Below are positions 22,148-34,975 of a stretch of DNA of 64,000 bases, in pieces. The stretch is from Polytrichum commune (taxonomy: Eukaryota > Streptophyta > Polytrichopsida > Polytrichales > Polytrichaceae). The notes beneath the pieces are model-generated. The model did no database searches and was not told the DNA's origin. It worked only from the letters and a program-made list of their open reading frames with translations. The position numbers and the translations under genes are program-made. Positions within the stretch are counted from its first letter, which is position 1, and every line of letters starts with the position of its first letter. The stretch lies in the NCBI GenBank assembly GCA_950295325.1, contig OX485803.1, positions 63,131,554-63,195,553 of the forward strand, written 5' to 3'.

Positions 22148-24199
22148 CTAAGAAGAGCGGTGCTTCTTCTGAGCTGCTCCCTCCTTCAAATGGTTGCCGA
22201 GGCCGCTGACGGCGGATAAGCCCCCTCCCGGCGATGCCTTCTGTAGTCGCGTAAGCATCCTCCTCATGTTTGGAGAAGGGGCAATCTCATCCTCCGAGTC
22301 CCCTGCTCCTTCTGTCCGTGGTGTTCTGAAACCTGATGTTCCGGAAACTGTACTTCCCTTCCGGACGCTCTGGATCGGGGAAGGATCGCTTCCGGTGCGC
22401 TATTCCGAATTATGTCCGCCCGAGATCGAGGTAGTCCGTGGATCCCTGGTGGAGGCCGCCCTTGAGGGTGGCGGAGGGAATGTGTTCACCATTTGGCAGA
22501 CCGGAGGAGACGACGGCGAGGCTTGGGTTATAGGGGCCTTACCCCTATTCGGAGTCGCCTCTCGATCCGAAGTTTGGTGCCTTATAGGGGTTCGAGCCCT
22601 GTCCGGAGTCCGGGACCGATCCGAGGTCCGCGGAATAGGGGACTGGCCTTGTCCGGATCTAACAGACCCGGTGCTCTTCCGCCTCACTTGGGGAGAGTGG
22701 ATCCTTTCCGGAGCTCTTCCGGAACTAGCAGGCCGAGAGCCGCCTCCCTGCTGGCTGGGTCCTGCAGCCGTTGGCGGATTCTGGACCAGGGCGACTTCAC
22801 CAACTACCTCGTAGAGGGTTCCAGTTGGTGACCCAGGCGGACCCGGATAGAGTACCCGCTGGGGTGTTCCGCTTGGCGGAACCACCCTCTAGATTTCCGC
22901 CAGGAGATCCTTCATCGTCGGTGAGTATTTCACGAGGATGGGGAGGGTCTGCCTAGCGGAAGCTGGTTCTCCGGACTCCATCATCCGGTCGTAGAGATGC
23001 GCCTTGTTGACGATCTCTGCCGGATGCCCCACCAGCTCCCGGATCCGGCTGAAGGCCATTGCCTGCTCCGCGTGGTACTTCCGGATTTCCTCGCTCTTCT
23101 GACTCAGCTCCTGAGTCATGGCCGCTACCTGCGCGGTGAGGTGAGCGTTTTCCGTCTTGGCTTGCTCGAGCTCCTTCCTGTCCGCCCTCTTCGCCAACTC
23201 CCGGAGTATATTTCCGGGTCCACAGTCGTCCAGGGCCTGGTTCGCTCCTCGGACGATATGTTCCAGCCGGAAGTACTGGTTCTGCAGATCCTCCAGCCCC
23301 TCCTGGACCCGCTTGAAGGGATTTTCCGGAAAGTCCCAAGCGGAGAGATCTACGTTCCGCCAAGGGGTTTCCCGGCTGGGTCCGGCTTCCGGATGATAAT
23401 GAGGGGGAGGAGAGGTTGGTCTCTGGAGGGTCGGCGGTGGACTTCCGGGTGAAGAGGGAGGCGCTTCCGGAATGATGGGGTCGCTTGAGGTTTCCGTCTC
23501 GATGTCTCCGACTTCCGGATGGAGCTTGTAGGTGACCTCGTCCGCCGCTATAGTCAGCATGTCCTCCTCCTCGGCCGTGATGCAGTCATAGTGCTGATAG
23601 AGGTGCAAAATGAAGGGGGAGAGGAAGGAGGGTTTCCGGCCTACATTGGAGAGAGCCCGGCCTACTACCTCGTGAATTATCAACCCCCAATTCACGGGCC
23701 GGACTCCGGACATAGCACCGAACAGGGTGTTAGCCATGGTAAGGCTGATCCGCTTAGGCTTGTCCGAGTTAAGGATGGGCAGGAGGAACTCTAATACCCT
23801 CCGCTCTCTAAGGTTCCGGCAGTTCCCGGGGTGGAAGCCGTCCTTCGGGTCCGCGTCTCCTCTAAACTTTCCGGCGAACAGGCCATCGCGGCGGCCGGCC
23901 CATCCCTCTGCAATTCCTCTCGGAAACCCGTAAACCCTATTCCAGACTTCCGGAGTCCAACTATCCGGATCCCTCCTTTTAGTTCCCAACCACTAATTCC
24001 CTCTCTCAAACTTGAATTCCCGGAGGGTATCTTCCGCTCGGAGGTTCCAGGGTTTGGCGAGCAACCCCTCGCAACCCATAACCCAAAGATCCTCCGCTAG
24101 CTCCTGCAGCTCCCCGTCCTCCCTCGGAATTGCAGGGATGAGGGCTTTGAGCGGAATCGGGATGGGTTCCCTCCGATCCTCTTCCTGTGTTTCCGGCAT
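22148..24199 (-). pseudogene. 684-codon transposon-type frame interrupted by three TAG codons
   Basis: From the ATG at 24199 one reading frame runs to TAG at 22150-22148. It is broken only by TAG at 23995-23993, 22891-22889 and 22402-22400 (codons 69, 437 and 600). I checked codon by codon that all four segments are in the same frame. The second segment (366 codons after its first Met) has 'PVNWGLIIHEVVGRALSNVG' and 'LSPFILHLYQHYD', then a Pro-rich linker. A heptad-like helical stretch around 'LEQAKTENAHLTAQVAAM' follows. The third segment is Ser/Pro/Arg-rich with repeats such as 'TPDRARTPI'. The fourth is basic and ends 'AAQKKHRSS'. The second segment resembles what I remember of 'putative plant transposon protein' domains; a gag-like or accessory role is only a guess. 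It is either a decayed gene or one that depends on UAG readthrough. Confidence 0.65.
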
Positions 24200-24840
24200 T
24201 TTCCTTTCTTCTCTCAACCTCTGTCACAACTACGGAAATTCTCTCCCCTCCGGGTTCCCTCTCTTCCGCTTAATTGCTACGGAGTCCCGGCAAGCCAACT
24301 GCCGGTAACTAGAAATTGCGGAGTCCCAGCAATCCCACTGCTGGCGGCTCGAAAAAAAAACAACCTCACCACTCGTTCTCTCAACAAACTTTCCTCTTGC
24401 GAAAAAGTGAAGAGGAGAAGGAAGGGACCCTTAAATATCCTTCCTCCCTCTTCATTCCCCTGTTACCGTTCGTTTTAACGGAAAACGGTTGCCAACCGTT
24501 TTCCGACGGTTTACCAACGGTTTCCCCCAACCGCCACAAGTCCATTGTAACCGTCGTTACCAGCCGGCTCTCCACTTCCGAACCGTTGGTTAAACGTGGC
24601 GTAACCGTTACTTGGTCCGGACCAGCGGTCCGGACCATAATCAAACGGTCCTCCTAGTCCAATTTGCCGGACCGGTAATAGTACCCCCTTTTATCATTTT
24701 TATCGTGCGAGGCGGATTTAGAACGCCCTATTTCCTAGTACAATTAATTTACCCTAAGAGACCCTATTATCCTCATACGAGAAGGGTAAAATACGGAAAA
24801 TGGATCCGTATTTCCGTATTTCCGTAGAATATTGGGCTCC

Positions 24841-25526
24841 CACAGGGAACTTCACTTATCATTGGAACTTTAATGAGAATTAGGGTTACTAGTGTAAAAT
24901 GGACATGGTTAGGGTTAGAGTGGCATCATGCATAGAATGTTGCCTTGAACTCATGGTGACATAGTATCACCAATATCTTGTGCACTCTTTTACTGTGAGG
25001 CCAAACCCACCACCCTTAAGCGTCCTAGTCCGGGTGATGGTTTTGAGAATCACATTCAATTCCTAATACCATAATGTGGATTGTTGTATGGCTCTTATGT
25101 CCTAGGTACTAATTTCATCTCAACTCAACTTGCTTTGTTATTGTGAGCATCGTTGCTCGTAGTGGAACTTGATTTCTCAAGGGTCCAACCCGCAGCCTTG
25201 GCCACACATGCCCTTAAAGAGATCCCTCTAGACTTCTTGATTTTTACGTCCTTAATCTTGTCCTTGCTAGGATTCTCCACATTCTCCATTAATTATGCAC
25301 GTGATTTATTCCAACCAAAGAGTGCGAGTGTTTAAAAACACTTACCTCAATGGGTAACCACCAACACATTCAAAAGTCACACACACTTCTACTCTCCTAA
25401 TGAATCCAACTTTACCTAAGAACCAAGATGGCATGAAAGAACCTAGTGTGGTCTAGCAATCCGGTAAGGGATTAGCCTAACTACCCCCCCCCCATCGTAA
25501 CCTAACTTATTGAAGCTAACGAACTA
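24841..25526. other. gene-free stretch
   Basis: No domain, RNA gene or repeat is recognised apart from a short C run near 25485-25492. Only one short open frame (60 codons, 25153-25335) occurs. Confidence 0.5.
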
Positions 25527-26004
25527 GCCTTAGGCCCAGCAGAAATACAACCAGCAACCTTGGCTGTCGTGGCCTTGGCCCAACATAAATGCAGTCCCGC
25601 AGCCTTGGCCCATCAGAAATACAACCAGCAGCCTTGGCCCAACAGAAATACAACCAGCAGCCTTGCTGCAGTGGCCTTGGCCCAACAGAAATGCAGTCCC
25701 GCAGCTTTGCTGCCGTGGCCTTGGCCCAACAGAAATACAACCAGCAACCTTGGCTGTCGTGGCCTTGGCCTAGCAGAAATACAACCAACAACCTTGTTGC
25801 CGTGGCCTTGGCCCAATAGAAATGCAGTCCCGCAACCTTGGCTGTCGTGGCCTTAGCCCAACAGAAATACAACCAGCAACCTTGGCTGTCGTGGCCTTGG
25901 CCCAGCAGAAATACAACCAGCAGCCTTGGCCCAGCAGAAATACAACCAGCAGCCTTGCTGCAGTGGCCTTGGCCCAACAAAAATACAACCAGCAACCTTG
26001 GCTA
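25527..26004 (+). repeat. minisatellite built from 'ccttggcccaacagaaatac' units
   Basis: Units of about 29, 45 and 60 bases alternate, all containing 'agaaatacaaccagcaacct' or 'agaaatgcagtcccgcagcc' and 'gtggccttggccca'. At least eleven units occur. All six frames are partly open because the units keep phase, producing strings such as 'LLVVFLLGQGH'. These are repeat translations and not a protein gene. Confidence 0.9.
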
Positions 26005-29000
26005 AATCATGAACTAATCTAAGTATCTAAGTCATGAACTAATCTAACACCCTACTTTTACTAACTACCACCTAATCACTACATGCAATCTTAAGCTTTA
26101 AGAGCTCACTCACTTGGGAGGCCTTGAGAGAGAGAGCTTAAATCATTAACTTCACTAAAACTAATAACCCACACACGTGGCTCAAGCTCTTAGGAGCTTG
26201 CTCCCTTGAGAGCGCTTGATGGAGAGAGAGAAAAATAAGAGAGAAACCACCTTAAGTAGTAAAGAGGGAGAGAGGGAGAGAGGGAGAGAAAGGTAAGGAT
26301 AGGGTGAGAGGATTAGCACCTCCAATCACAATCCCTTAACCTTCACCTCTAAAGTAGGGACTAATCCCCTTCCACCAAGCTTCCTTCTTCCTAAACTAAC
26401 AAGGTGGATCCAAAAGTGGGCATTTAACCCGTAGAGCTCACCTTGTTTTACCTTACCCCCTACTCACATTATCAAGGCATACTCTTATTGAATTCAACCT
26501 TGAAATAATCACACAACACATTCTAAAGCCTAAACTTAAATCCAAACCACACTTCACTCTTTTTATGTTTTGTGAATAATTATAACACATCAAAGTCAAA
26601 CTAAAATTGGTTTCGAAGAGTTAATCACCACATGTGGGCACCATTTTGGGCTCACACTTACATTCGTGCAATCTTCAATTTTGTTTTGCCTCAATGTTGA
26701 TCTAGATTCAGTGGATGTGGATGATGTTGCTCCACCTATAATAAAGCTTAGTGATACTAAACGTCATGCACCATTGTTGTCTAGTTTCTTATTAGAGAAC
26801 TCTTTATATTTTGGTGTTGATGATATTTATAGTTTTCAAAAGTTAGTAGGAAATTTGGATAAGATGACAGATGCTAACTTGGGTAGGCATCACTAGAGAT
26901 CTTTGGACTCCTATTTCAAGAGTTCTTGAGAAGATTTGTATTTGTTTGGAGTTACAAGTTACTATTTTATACCATCTATATTGCTTAAACTTGTTGTATA
27001 TATTTTTAAGCTCATATTACTTATGTTTTTGTATTTCCTCGATAATACAACAACTTTATGCCATTTGTCATATTAATGAGAAGACAACACCTCCATAATA
27101 CGATTTTTGTGTTTCCCAAACGTGTCGTACTAAAGAGGGAGAAAAGTAGTTTGGTCACAGGCCCTCAAAGTGTAGTGTGAAGTTGTATGTGACCGGGCCC
27201 GAAATCAAATGCTATTTCTATGAATTTCTATCATGTGGGGTCCTCACACATGAGAAAATATAATAAATCAATGGTTCTAAAATTTTGGAGTGCCATGGTT
27301 TTCCAATTTTGTGTTAGACTTGCCTTCCATAGATGGTTTTTGAAAATAATTAAAGTGACCATGAAACATGATCTATTTGGTGCCATGTAGGAATCCATGT
27401 AGACTTTACATCCATCTTGCATTCACTTACTCCGTTGGTCTCTCAAGCATAGTGTGAGACTGGCTCCGCCTTTTCCACTAATGAGAGTGCTTGAAGTGCA
27501 ATGGTCATGGCCCTCATTCTCATGTGTGAAGTGGCCCTCAAATTGACAATGAAAATGTTGGAACTGCCGAGAGACAACAAGGATTTTTTTTGTAATTTCT
27601 TTTTTATTTTGGAATCAAATGGGGATTTCCATGGTGAACGCTAAAGCTTCCCCTACACACTTTTAGGGGGAGGTCTAGGTTGGGATAAGGCCAGGGCCTA
27701 CAACCCGCAACCCTTGAAGCAGCCTCCGACAAAAAAAAAAAATGATTTTTTTTAACCTTGACCGAAAAATATTGGCCACCCCGCTCGACTTCAAAAAAAA
27801 CTTGCCCTTGCATTCTTAACTCCTATTTGTCCACACCCAATTTCCCTCGAATTTGTGACTACTCATAGTCCAAATTTTAAGCATTGAAGTTTTGTTATGC
27901 AGGAGATTATAACATGATTATCAGTATTGATCTTGAGGGTCAACAATTCATAAATTAAATCGGGGTTGGTTTTCGATCAAATCTCCACTCCAATTTTCTC
28001 CAAATGACAAAATATTGCCCTCGTTCAAAAGAGGGTAGTATACCTACTCAATTGAGCTCACAACTCTTGAAACCATTATTTTGTGATTTTTTTGGGAAGC
28101 TTTGCAATTTGAGGCAGCGGTGCCACATGTGCACCTTTGACATGGATTTACACCCACCAACACATGTCCAACTAAAAATTCCAACGGTCGATGTTTAGGA
28201 TATGTTGTGTTTGAGTGTCATGCAAAATTTCATATCAATTGGGAATCATTTGCACATATCGATTAACAACAAAAACATGTTTAGGTTATGTTGCCCCTAG
28301 ACCGTCCGTGGAGGTGACAAATGTCAAGCATACATTCATGAAGCAGTTCCATTGTACACCAATAAAGAGCATACTCCCATATTTAAATTAATTAAAAAAT
28401 AACGAACTATGCTTAATTAAAATTGTCCACATGGCAGACTTGAGCATGACCAAAATGAGTAGTTGAAACAATATAGAAACCATATGAACTAGTGTCAAAG
28501 AGGTTAAAGTGAATTGGTCATGACCATATTATAGTTGCATAGGATATTCAGGTTTAAAGGCCACTTATCCACAAAACCCATATTGCGTGCACCTCACCTT
28601 CAAGGTTCAAAATCCAATATATATATATATATATTCACTTCCACATAGTAAATAAGCAATTAACTAGGATTTCGTTTATGAAGGGAAACCATCAATAAAG
28701 CATGTAATTAACTTGGAAGTTACAAATACTAAAACAATTATTTGTTAGCATCGAGGTTATAATTTTTGTGATTTAACCTTTGTCATTTCATAATTGAACT
28801 TAAAATAATGTGTTGATTTTGGCTAATTCATTCTATAATATTTAATTAATATCTTCTCATTTCACAAGTACTCATACACATTCAGACTTATTAGACCCAA
28901 TTAAAAGTAAGTGAGCGTAATTGAGCGTGATGAAGTGCAAGGCCTAAATTTCTACAAATATTTATACTCATTTAAATAAATTAAGCCTAGTTAAGTGCAA

Positions 29001-31384
29001 GTTCGAACATTAAACTTGATTAAACGTAATGGAACCTAAAAAAATGTAATCAAGCATATTAAGTATAATTTATTTGCATTGATTAATATTGGTTTTGTAG
29101 ATCAACATGTTATGAAAATATTTATGATTTTTTTTTCAAAAAATTCAAAGTTAGTATATTGTTTTAAATCACTTTCACTTAAACATGTGAAAAGAATCAA
29201 GAGTTGTCCACTTTATTATGCTTACACCGTACCCCAAGGTAGATAGACAAATAAATAAAAACTTTGAACCCTTTTAAGGCTAGCATGAATAAAGTGTATG
29301 TTCGTAATGTTAATGGCCTAGTGCCCACTGGACAAAGGGCCATTGGAACAAAACTATTATTTGCTACTGAGAATAGACACTTTGGTGACTAGTGACCAAT
29401 AAAAGTAGCCATAGACTGCTGGTTGGATATTTGTTTAAGTATAAGTTGAATTTTGGTATGCTAAAAGGTCACCAAGTCATAAGTTCAATAAAAAAATCAA
29501 TAAAAATCAAGTGTGTTGTTCATATTCAATTAATAATTTATGTTTAATAAAATTAAAGTGAACATATGTTTCTAAAATCCAAACAAAACGAATTCCGTAT
29601 TTCTAGATCTAATAAATAAAATTCAATGAATACTTATTTATAATTGTAAATAATTAGACTATTGTAGCTAACCATTGCTAGCATCTTATTTGTTATTTTC
29701 CAATTTTAAATTCAACCTTATCATCTTATAAAAACATAGATTGTGTAACCTAATTTATAGGTATTTTCTAAAGACATGTTGTTAATGTTACTTACCATTT
29801 TACAGAACGTTCCAAATGATTGTACCCAATGATCTCAAAGTGAGTTCACATGCTCTTAATTTTGTTCGCATGTTCCCATGAATGTCTTCATAGATGTTCA
29901 TACATATTATTGTAGAAAGCCGAATATATTGTTAACAATAAGTTTAGTAGTCCTTCAAATTGTCTACATGAGCAAATAATATTATATCGAGCTCACCATC
30001 ATCCAAAAAATTCCCAAAATCCTCAACAATCTCGCATGAACAACATATTGATTGGGAATAACTTGGAATTGGTTGACAAAAAAAAAAAAGGAATTGGATA
30101 CCAAACCTAAGGGTTTGCAACATTTTTATATATGAAAAGTATGTAAGTCACTATGGTTTATTGATTACATGTTTTTTGTGCACATGAAACTTATAAAAGT
30201 AACAACACTTAAGTCTATTGTTTAATATCCTAGTTAGCAATCTTACTTAATTAAGGACCAAGTTGTGCAATACCGAGGAAATTTGCATATGTCATGGACC
30301 CCCAACTTTCATGTGTTGAGTGAAGATGTAGGCGACATTTTGTACGCATGCATGCATGCACATGGAATGCATTCATGGTCCCCATTTAGTAACGATTGTT
30401 GCAAATAGATAATCAAATTGTGAAATTTTGTCCACAATAGTCCACTTCTAAAGTTTGTGAGCATATTTGAGAACTTAGAATATTTTCAAAACCAATGGAG
30501 TTTACTTCAATGTATCGTTGTCCTAGATATTTGTGTTTCATTATGTACACATGTAGAGCCACCAAGAGAGTGAAGTGCGGGGAGCTTCCAACACTGCACC
30601 GGCAGCGGGGAGGAAAGAGCACTGGTGAAGTGACCGATGGCGAGCTGGAGTTGAGGGCCCAAAGACGAGAGAGAAGACAAAGAAAAGTTGGGATAAAGGA
30701 CCAAGGGCCGGCGAAGTGACAGGGCCGGCAAAGTAACCACGGGTCGGCGTGGGAGTGGACTCGGGAACGCCGACCGGTCTCGGGAACCGGTAGAGAACTG
30801 GGTGACATGACCTAGGAGCGGCCCGGGAACGAGCGAAGCAACCGGGAACGTCTCGAGGACACATGGCGACCTCGGGAACCGAGAAAGAACCGGGGAACGG
30901 TTCGGGAACAAGGAGCGAACGCGGAGACAAGAGAATAGTAAAGTAGAGAGCTAACTTAGGACCAAGTAGTAAGAAGGTTTAGATGAACTTCTTAGAACCG
31001 GGGATGACTACCCGGTTGAACGGACTCAACCTCCGTAACCATTTTGGATGGAAATAATTGAATGAGATGTTGGGAGACACATCCAACCCTCCCGGCACAT
31101 CTACATAATTAGTAATTGCACTAAAATGTAGTCCACAAGCACATTTAACTGTAGCACGTGGTGTTTACTATAAATAGATATACTGGGTCAAATTTAGTAA
31201 ATATGAACTTACAGTGCTAAAACTAGATGTGATGAACATTTGGTAATAGGGTAAAGAGGCATAACTGCCAAATTAAGAAACTAGTAGATCCTAGACCCCA
31301 TATAAGAAGGGGGACTTAGGGCACCTATTACACTTCATTTGCTACGAGGCCATCAAATGTGAAGTGTCAAACAAAAGCGCCACA
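26005..31384. other. AT-rich, gene-poor region
   Basis: No gene is supported. Items seen: GGGAGA-type low complexity at about 26260-26293; an open frame of 76 codons at 26666-26896 (+), unrecognised and possibly a transposon fragment; a repeat copy at about 27630-27830 related to 20485-20640; a (TA)n run at about 28618-28635. At about 30560-30960 there is a GC-rich degenerate stretch of 'ggccggcgaagtgac' and 'ctcgggaacc' words, whose long overlapping minus-strand frames are low complexity. Confidence 0.5.
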
Positions 31385-31636
31385 AAGTGGGAAACCACTC
31401 GAACAAACTTAGAAAGATAGGACAGTGAGAAACCGCTCGAACAAACTTAGAAAGATAGGACAGTGAGAAACCGCTCGAACAAACCTAGAAAGATAGGAAA
31501 GTGGGAAACCACTCGAACAAACTTAGAAAGATAGGACAGTGAGAAACCGCTCGAACAAACTTAGAAAGATAGGAAAGTGAGAAACCACTCGAACAAACTT
31601 AGAAAGATAGGAAAGTGGGAAACCACTCGAACAAAC
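31385..31636 (+). repeat. 38-bp minisatellite, about 6.6 copies
   Basis: The unit is 'agtgagaaaccgctcgaaca' followed by 'aacttagaaagataggac', with a sub-variant 'gtgggaaaccactcg'. The regular length and absence of unique spacers mark it as a minisatellite. Confidence 0.9.
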
Positions 31637-33688
31637 AAAATAGAAATGAAAAGTAGAAAGATAGGAATACCTTAACTTTTAGGATTCACAAGATGCATAA
31701 ATTTGACAAAATTAGAGAAAATTTACAAAGGATACCGGAAAGTTATGTGGACCCAAAAGAAACTTGAGGAACGGCCAAACAACTAGAAGGGCCAATCAGT
31801 ATATATAGTTAGATAGGAGAATCCAACAAAAGATTGGCGAATGGTATTTCCACAAATATCAAAGGAAATTACAAGAGAGCAACATAGCTCCGACAAATTC
31901 AAAGCTTGGAAATTGAGAAAAGGGGTACCCCCCACAAAGGATTTCCCGAGCACCAATGGAGTTAAGGACCAGCTCAAGTACCGAGTAATGGGAGGAGCAG
32001 GAACTCAAAGGAGGAAACGCAAAAAGAATCTACATCACCGCCGTCACACAAACATACTCAATTAAGATCTCATTTCATCAAACTGTGAGGATTGTAGATG
32101 GTTAAGAGTATTAAGTAGGGGATATAGGGACGTTGACATCTGTGATATTAGAATTTACAAATGAATGATGATGAGTAGTGATCGGCGACTTTGATGAAAG
32201 TAACATATACTTGATGAATGTTTGAAATATGTAAATTTATATAAGCAAGTACTTTCTAATGAAATTGCATTAGTGAAGGAGTATGCTTGAATTCCAAAAA
32301 GACCTTAGTACTACATTCTTGGATTTGGAAGGGAATAAGAATGTTTTGCAAGTCATTCAAACCATGAAAGATATAGGAGTAAGTGGTATTGAATGTAGGG
32401 ATATACTCCGTTCCAAAAGCACTTAACCTTGACATTAGGATTTAGGGGAACATAAACTTGCAAACTTAGGACAACTACTCCTTGAGAATTCAAAAGAGCA
32501 TTAAAAGAACGTGTGACACATCTAAGAAGTCAATGTTAGTAGACATGCAACCACCTTCATAAAAATGGAAACCTAGAGTGGTCTAATTTTGGTGGGAGTG
32601 ACTTCCATGTAAACCGGTTCAGCAGTGAGTTACACCGTCTAAGGCTGAGGGTTGAAGGTGACCTCGACAACGTATGCATAGATTGCCTATGATCCAAAAC
32701 AATCATACCATATATTTTCACTTCTATGGCATTTTCAAGTCCCATTCTCTTGCTTACAACATATACATTGTGATTTGAAAGATGGGATCAATTCAAAAGA
32801 TGTTCACTTGTATTTGTGTGGGAGTTGAGCCATTAATATTGGAAGAGATGACAATATTATTGTATGTTAACTTAATTTACTTGTTGGAGTCTCACTAGAG
32901 GACTATTACACATCATTCTTATCACTAATTTAAGCCTACATTGTCAAATAGTAGCCATTTATTGTCTCTGCCCCTAAAGGGGAGAGACCACAAAAACGTT
33001 GCGTTTTCAAGAGTTACGTTGCTGAACAGTGAAACTCTACAGTGCTAAACAATAAAACTATGGCGTAAAAGTAAGAAATAAAAAATAAACTGACTACAAC
33101 TGTAGTACTAGTAAAAACTCTGACTAGAATTCAATTTGTAGAGCCGCCTCCTAAGAGCTTCAATGCGAATCTCGTCCTTCATCTTCTTCCCGTAAAAACT
33201 CTGACTAGAACTGTAGAACTAGAACTAGTAACTATAATTAGAACTAGTAAAAAATCTGAGTAGAACTATAGAGCCGCCTCCTAAGAGCTTCAATGCAAAT
33301 CTCGTTCTTCATCTTCTTCCTCATTCTTCTTCGAGCTCCTCATTCTTCCCTGAGAGCTCTCTCTGGCTTTGTTTTCCTCTGCTTGTTGCTACCTAGTGTG
33401 TCATCGTTCTTTTGGAGGTATCATGACGAAATGAGCTGAGCGCCCCATTGTATTGTTGGAAGAGATAGATAATGCTATTTGGAAAGTGGTTTTTGAGTGT
33501 TTTGTATTGTCTTGTTATGGGAGCACCATGTCACCATCGAAATCTCCAACTCACTGGTTTTTTCACGCAGATGCTACAAACACAGTTGGTACAACGACTA
33601 TAACCATAACTGTGAAATGAAATTTGGTGAAAACGTACGTGGATAAACTAAAGAGGGGGAAGTTTTTGCGGTTAGAGAATTTTAGTGT
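31637..33688. other. gene-free stretch with a 130-bp tandem duplication
   Basis: 'gagccgcctcctaagagctt' occurs near 33140 and again near 33270, with flanking 'caatgc.aatctcgt.cttc'. The duplication lies 400-550 bases before the RPA-like fragment and could be its 5' region. Nothing else is recognised. Confidence 0.5.
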
Positions 33689-34477
33689 GTGAGAGGCCGG
33701 TCAGATTATGACAAGGGAGGTTCGGACTGGACAATAGATATCTCTATTGCCACAAAGGTCTTTGAGATTCCGCCATTTGATCCTCCAATTACATTTTTTT
33801 TCCACGTATCAGATACGATCCGTTCATTTGCACGACGAATGCTCCAACCGTTTGTCACTATTACAATTGGGTCATCTATTCTGGCATCAGTTCACTCTAA
33901 CACATTGAAATCCAAACTTACCATTGTTTTCAACACACACATCAAAAATCAGGGCCAAGTTGTTGCTCGAAAAGTAATGACACTATTCTATTTGATTGTG
34001 TTCTTCTTTCATTCATTTTTATAAATTATGTGCAAATATGAACATGCATTTCTTGTTGGATTATTGTAGATTACGGGGTGTATGACTGTGGTAAATCCAT
34101 CCGCATTACCACACAAACGGATGTGTGGTAATTGTAAGCTCGGGGATATCTATCGTCAATAATCCGGTAATTATCATTGCAACATTTGCAAGTTGGATGT
34201 TCCGTGCTCTTTTGTTATTCATATCAATGCTACTATTGCCGTCGAAGATGCACCCTCTGTTGCTGCATTTGTGAGCGCCGCATGGATTCAGACCTTGTTG
34301 CACAAGTCTGAATCTGATTTTCTTGATTTTGATGCAACCGACCGCATTGCAGCAATTAAAGCACTAGGATCCCTAGTTGCAAGAGGTGAGTTTCATTTGA
34401 GTCCTTTGGGTGAGCTTATTGGATTCAATGAATCCAATGATAATCTTGGTGTGATCATAGCATCTTCTTCTGTTTGA
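33689..34477 (+). pseudogene. decayed RPA1-like (replication protein A large subunit) C-terminal fragment
   Basis: Two segments join in phase 0: an open frame ending at 33973 (AAA|GTAATG) and an exon starting at 34070 after 'ttattgtag'. The second segment has a zinc-ribbon pattern C-x2-C-x14-C-x2-C ('MCGNCK' then 'YHCNICK'). It is followed by 'FVIHINATIAVEDAP', 'FVSAAWIQTLLHKS' and a Asp/Arg/Ile-rich helix, the order seen in the DBD-C domain of RPA1-like proteins. A TAA at 34160-34162 falls between the two cysteine pairs in frame, so it cannot make the full domain without readthrough. Plants carry many RPA-like transposon relics. The assignment is by pattern only; the first segment is unrecognised. 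Confidence 0.4.
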
Positions 34478-34734
34478 TATAGTTTACAAAAATATGCCTT
34501 GATACATATGTCATATTGTGTTCTAGTGTGTTCTAATGTGTTCTATTGGTTGTGTGTTATAGTATGTTATAGCAAGTTCAAAATTAATTTGAGCTTTAAA
34601 TTTTACATATGTGTATTGACTTTGGCATTTTGCCCAAAAGCGACAACATCTACGATTGTGAAATAACAACATATCATCGTATTTATACCATTGTATTTAC
34701 ACCATCGTATTTATACCATCGTATTCAACATTTT

Positions 34735-34975
34735 ATTTTGGCATTCTTTAGTTACTCATTGCATTTTCATTGTGCCTACTCATTTACTACATTTTCACAT
34801 CCATCCGTTTTTTACTCACTGCATTTTCACTTTCTCTAATTACTCACTGCATTTTCACTTTTTTTGCTTACTATTATTTTCATTTTTCCTATTTCCTCAT
34901 TGCATTTTCACATTCATTAGCTGGCCACTATTTTTTTCACATTTCCTTATTACTAATTATATTTTCACAGTCATC
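34735..34975 (+). repeat. degenerate tandem repeat, 'ttactcactgcattttcact'
   Basis: Seven or more imperfect repeats of an approximately 22-36-bp T/C-rich unit centred on 'cattttcac' occur. There is no coding value. It is preceded by a short (catcgtatttatac)n array at about 34674-34725. Confidence 0.7.

Larger units (their letters stand above)
20790..24840. mobile_element. TTCCGG-saturated repetitive block, probably a decayed transposable element
   Basis: Throughout this 4-kb block the words TCCGG, CCGGA and TTCCGG recur every few tens of bases; they are rare on either side. The block also has higher GC than its neighbours. It carries one long interrupted minus-strand frame (22148-24199), an internal direct duplication and a cluster of AACCGTT/CGGTTT words at 24465-24655. 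I found no LTRs, terminal inverted repeats, reverse transcriptase or transposase. The boundaries given are where the motif density starts and stops. Confidence 0.6.

Noticed and set aside
22194-22814. 206-codon + strand open frame in the TTCCGG block
   Set aside because: It is antisense to the long interrupted minus-strand frame and has biased, domain-free composition.
20790-24840. LTR retrotransposon with paired LTRs
   Set aside because: I could not find terminal direct repeats, a primer-binding site or reverse transcriptase, so I left the class open.
30413-30930. Overlapping minus-strand open frames of about 130 codons
   Set aside because: They are produced by a GC-rich degenerate repeat; the compositions are low complexity.
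31385-31636. Possible CRISPR-like array of 38-bp repeats
   Set aside because: Units abut with no unique spacers and the DNA is eukaryotic; it is a minisatellite.
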